Source: Candidatus Fermentibacterota bacterium (GTDB taxonomy: Bacteria > Fermentibacterota > Fermentibacteria > Fermentibacterales > JCC-6). From it: 44,054 nt of DNA. The notes under the pieces are model-generated. The model ran no database searches. It had not been told where the DNA came from and saw nothing but the letters and a program-made list of their open reading frames with translations. The DNA is taken from the NCBI GenBank assembly GCA_030592645.1, contig JAUVIR010000028.1:1-44054 (forward strand), in the 5' to 3' direction. Positions 40,868 to 44,054 of the stretch are shown in pieces; within the stretch, counting starts at the first letter, position 1, and each line of letters begins with the position of its first letter. Position numbers and translations under genes: made by a program.

Positions 40868-43800
40868 TCCTCCAGAAGAACACCGGTACGGGCAGCGTCA
40901 TGCTGACACTGCGGCCATGGAGAATAACCACGGTCACACTCACCGAGTTCCCATATATGAAGGTAATTGTCCATGGTTCCGAACACAACCTCAACATAAC
41001 CGTCATTATCGATATCAGCTATTACAAAACCGCCGTAAACCCATGAAGGAAGAGTGTACGGAAAACCGAGGTCACTTAGCATATATGCAGTATTCGAAAA
41101 CGCATAAACCATGCCCTGTTTTGTCCCCACAAGAAGGTCCGCATATTCGTAGTCATCCTGATTATCAAGCTCCCCCAGTGCGGGGAAAGGCGGCCAACCG
41201 GTTCCACTAACGGGATATACATTCACATCCCAGTTAGTTACTAGAAAACCACTTTCATACCAGGCCATCGCCTGGTTCTCGGCGTTTGCTATCACCCTGT
41301 CTGCTCCCGGTGCGATTGGATCCCAGTCTGCCATAATGCAGCATAGTACATACTCTGATGTCTCATCAGGAGAATCACACTCAAGCGGAGTTGATGAAAG
41401 ATTATCCGGGTCGAGAAGAAATACAGGTGAAAATTCTGAATTGGATTCCTTCCTCGAAAGGGCTATCATGTCTCCGCTCATGGGAAGGCTGGCAATTGCC
41501 GGTATCCCGTAGAAATCACCTTCAAAGTCCTTCTCACGATAAACCTCCCCGGTCTCGTAATCGTAAAGGTGAAGCCAGCTCTCCCAGGGTGAACTTGCAT
41601 AAACCGTCCTGCTGATGATTATCTCATCAGGACCTGTGCCGTTCAGATCGCGGGCACTCACCCAGGAGAAGGGAACTACCTGCGATGTGCTGTTAAGAGC
41701 TTCATTATCCAGTATTTCCAGAGCGTCGTTCTGCACTCTGAAGATGTAAAGGTTATTACGGATAACAACCGCTATCTCATCCCTTGGAATCTCCTCCGGG
41801 TTTTCAGGCTCAAGGCCTGCAAGGCAGACCGTCTGCGGACCTATCCAGCCACTAACCGGATGCGGGAAGGAATAAAGAAGCTCCCCTGTGGTGCCGCTGA
41901 AAACGAACAGCGAATCCCAGCCATCTACTATTACCTCGGGAAGTCTGTCTCCACATACGTTGCCGATTGCCGGAATTGATGGTGTATGTACATTTGGGCC
42001 ATTGTATAAGTATGGATCTGTAATCCACATAGGCGAGGATGGATTATCGTATTGATAGGCTGCGATCAGATAATCACCCGAGGTGATCACTATCTCCATG
42101 TCACCGTCTCCATCGAGGTCGGCAAGGGCAGGAGACTGCACCCAGCCGAATGTTCTTACCGGCCAGCCATCCTCATTGGGGTAAAAATCCTTCACATCAA
42201 CAATTGCTTCCGCTATATTGTTGCCCCTCCACGAGTCAGGCGTGTTCTCATGCGGATCGGCTTCTGCGGAAAGGTGTATCTCACCCGAAACGACCGAAGG
42301 CGGGTTATGCCAGACGAACTGCAGCGTCTCCTCCTCACCAGGATCAAGACCGTTGCATCGGGCTGATGAAGTCCAGATTTGCTCATCATAGGTTATCTCA
42401 AGGGATGATTCAAAATATCCGGACGCAACCGCGCCTGCATTCCGGACTGTAACCTGAAATTCGGGTTCACCCGAACCGCCGCTCAGGGAAAGTGTCGAGT
42501 ACTTGTTCATAGCAATGTCGGCAGGGCTTACAATGAGGTCGCAACAGTCCCGGAACTTAACCCTGTCGCCGATGTCCACAGCCGGATCTCCAAGGAGGTT
42601 GAACTGCGCAAGTTCATTAGTGTTCCAGAAATAATTAAGATATTCCAGTCTTGCACTTTGAACAGCATCTCCAACTCGAGTAAGCCCGTTGCAGTATATT
42701 GCTTCAAGAATGCCCCTGCCGTAGATATCATAAGAGTCTGTTCCTGAAGAATTACTCCCGGCGAAAACTGCTATGGCTCCGCAGTCCGTATTCTTTATAA
42801 AATCTTCTGCCATACAGTCCGACTGAAAATCGTAGGGAGGGATTGCATCTATATTTGAACACAGTTCCGGGTGGTAATTAATGTAATCGTGTTCATCTTC
42901 AGTATGATTGAATGTTCCAGCACCGCAGCAGAGCATTAGCAGAAAAGGATGCCAGTGCCCCGGGGCAGGATCAAGAGCATGTACATCATCATCGTCAAAG
43001 GTAGAATCCCGTGCACCGAGACCTCCTGAAAGCTCCCAGTCCAGACCGGCTGAAAACATGTGGAAATCCCCATGATCGGTATAGAAAGCAACCTGCGAAC
43101 CTCTTTCGAAGACCGTCTGGCAGGCCACAATCCATTCAGCGCTGGTCATTGCGCTTCCATCGGGGTTGGGTGGAAATAAATGAAATGTGTCATCACCGTC
43201 CCCGCAGAAGTAATTGTCCCAGTCGTATCCAAGCCACTGTCTGAATGTATCTGTCCATTCGAAACCGGGATACCAATCATCCATGCCGTTAATCGGAAAG
43301 TCATCTTCATCAGAACCGGCAAGCCTGGTGATGTATCTCCTGTAAGCAGGACCGGGAAGATCATCTTCAGACTCGTAATCAACTATGAGATCGAGCATGT
43401 CCTGGAGATTATCCGTTTCTATTGCTGGAAGCCTTCCTACGATCATGTCCGGAAATGCTGTTATTGTTTCCCGGGAATCACCAAAACAGACGTACCACTC
43501 ATCATTGGCAAAGCCATGATTCCCGGATTCTCTTGACGGGAGGAACCATGGATATACAAAACAGGAGTAATCCTCGTGGTCACCTATCAGCAGCAGATAG
43601 GTAGAACGGTCTCCCGGGCTGCCCCAGTTCCACATGGCTTCCGTGAAATTGCGGATAACATCGGGAGATATGTGCGGTTCACCGCCATTGAACTGGTCGT
43701 AAATATCTCCTGTTGTCGCTATAGCAACATCAAAACCGTTCAGCTCAGCTCGGTACCCTGCAAAATCATCTATCCAATCTCCGTCAAGCATATCGCTTAT

Positions 43801-44054
43801 GATTATTACATAGTCCGGAACCACAGGAGGGCCTGCCAGAAGGTCTTCAGGTCTGTATACCTCACCTGTGGAGGGCGCAGTGTATGAATATGAAGGTGTA
43901 TATCCTACGAGCCTGTCACCTATCAGTCTGTCGTAATAACCCAATCCCGCATCGCTCCATACAGGGTCAGCGCCTTCGAAGTTGATGTACAGCTCAATGT
44001 CACTCCAAACCCTCAGGCTGTCTTCTGAAGCAAGGTACTGAACAGGATATACAT
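40864..44054 (-). CDS. Gingipain-family (C25) cysteine protease with C-terminal FG-GAP propeller, 5' end outside window
   Basis: The frame stays open past 43944 (a TTG there is internal: PVWSDAGLGYYDRLIG) to the window edge, so the gene starts to the right; about 1062 residues are visible. The peptidase domain runs from VVPDYVIIISDMLDGD to FNLLGDPAVDIGD, with catalytic His in YTDHGDFHMF (43074-43072) and Cys in LMLCCGAGTF (42930-42925). An Ig-like domain (CDLIVSPADIAMNKYSTLSL to AEADPHENTPD) and a propeller with integrin-like loops (LADLDGDGDMEIV, IADIDNDGYVEVVFG) follow, ending WPQCQHDAARTGVLLEE. No sorting domain is visible at its C-terminus, unlike most C25 exported proteases; the coupled downstream gene has one. 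Confidence 0.9.
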   Translation of the reverse strand, partial: VYPVQYLASEDSLRVWSDIELYINFEGADPVWSDAGLGYYDRLIGDRLVGYTPSYSYTAPSTGEVYRPEDLLAGPPVVPDYVIIISDMLDGDWIDDFAGYRAELNGFDVAIATTGDIYDQFNGGEPHISPDVIRNFTEAMWNWGSPGDRSTYLLLIGDHEDYSCFVYPWFLPSRESGNHGFANDEWYVCFGDSRETITAFPDMIVGRLPAIETDNLQDMLDLIVDYESEDDLPGPAYRRYITRLAGSDEDDFPINGMDDWYPGFEWTDTFRQWLGYDWDNYFCGDGDDTFHLFPPNPDGSAMTSAEWIVACQTVFERGSQVAFYTDHGDFHMFSAGLDWELSGGLGARDSTFDDDDVHALDPAPGHWHPFLLMLCCGAGTFNHTEDEHDYINYHPELCSNIDAIPPYDFQSDCMAEDFIKNTDCGAIAVFAGSNSSGTDSYDIYGRGILEAIYCNGLTRVGDAVQSARLEYLNYFWNTNELAQFNLLGDPAVDIGDRVKFRDCCDLIVSPADIAMNKYSTLSLSGGSGEPEFQVTVRNAGAVASGYFESSLEITYDEQIWTSSARCNGLDPGEEETLQFVWHNPPSVVSGEIHLSAEADPHENTPDSWRGNNIAEAIVDVKDFYPNEDGWPVRTFGWVQSPALADLDGDGDMEIVITSGDYLIAAYQYDNPSSPMWITDPYLYNGPNVHTPSIPAIGNVCGDRLPEVIVDGWDSLFVFSGTTGELLYSFPHPVSGWIGPQTVCLAGLEPENPEEIPRDEIAVVIRNNLYIFRVQNDALEILDNEALNSTSQVVPFSWVSARDLNGTGPDEIIISRTVYASSPWESWLHLYDYETGEVYREKDFEGDFYGIPAIASLPMSGDMIALSRKESNSEFSPVFLLDPDNLSSTPLECDSPDETSEYVLCCIMADWDPIAPGADRVIANAENQAMAWYESGFLVTNWDVNVYPVSGTGWPPFPALGELDNQDDYEYADLLVGTKQGMVYAFSNTAYMLSDLGFPYTLPSWVYGGFVIADIDNDGYVEVVFGTMDNYLHIWELGECDRGYSPWPQCQHDAARTGVLLEE

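Noticed and set aside
1-44054. Genome-wide recoding of TGA as an explanation of the break at 21427
   Set aside because: Many intact genes in the window end at TGA, including overlapping ATGA junctions.
1-44054. CRISPR array, rRNA, complete insertion sequence or integrase
   Set aside because: No regularly spaced spacer array, no rRNA sequence and no transposase or integrase frame was found.

Overview
The window looks like chromosome of an uncultured Gram-negative bacterium of the FCB type, possibly the Fermentibacterota/'Ca. Aegiribacteria' neighbourhood. That placement is inferred. What is seen is many secreted beta-propeller proteins ending in type IX secretion-like (T9SS type A) sorting domains, a gingipain-family (C25) protease, outer-membrane barrel and lipoprotein genes, and standard bacterial housekeeping genes. 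TGA, TAA and TAG all serve as stops, so the code is standard.

Layout. 1-1381: 3' part of an ODP-type di-iron/MBL-fold protein behind a 15-residue tandem repeat. 1385-4845 (-): a PQQ-like propeller protein coupled by a GTGA overlap to an outer-membrane barrel. 4981-7269 (+): SH3b protein, M48 protease and glutaminyl cyclase lipoprotein. 7332-8119: RRM RNA-binding protein with a long leader and a strong promoter beside a 10-C tract, then tRNA-Asn(GTT). 8117-14905: accessory region bounded and punctuated by two dispersed repeat families. It carries a secreted SBBP-repeat protein, a small HTH protein, an AbiEi/AbiEii toxin-antitoxin pair, a class II Fic protein, and the mobile mystery protein A/B (HTH + Fic) pair. 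14914-18329: a decayed propeller gene, a small exported protein and a secreted FG-GAP protein. 18362-22030 (-): TlpA-like lipoprotein, class V aminotransferase/SufS-like enzyme, and a propeller lipoprotein interrupted by one in-frame TGA. 22031-23842 (+): oligoendopeptidase F. 23836-38052 (-): a very long same-strand run, upp - BioD/DRTGG-like - M23 peptidase - mfd - three parvulin-type prolyl isomerases - S4 protein - ftsE - ftsX - yajC - def - fmt - DUF116, mostly with 1-23 base overlaps or short gaps. 38144-39373 (+): tyrS with a TTG start. 39428-44054 (-): a C25 protease (5' end outside the window) coupled to a secreted protein with a sorting domain.

How it fits together. The long minus-strand run combines envelope biogenesis (FtsEX, M23 hydrolase, YajC, periplasmic foldases) with protein maturation (Def, Fmt) and transcription-coupled repair. 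The foldases and YajC fit a cell that exports many large propeller proteins. The accessory region beside tRNA-Asn is a toxin-antitoxin/defence cluster with no integrase in view. The strongest items for a second look are three ACAA-N8-TTGT operators spaced exactly 33 bp apart before the mobile mystery genes, the tRNA-end/repeat duplication, the in-frame TGA in the 21.4 kb propeller gene, an apparent ATC start for a membrane-anchored foldase, and homopolymer tracts beside a promoter and inside a surface-protein operon.
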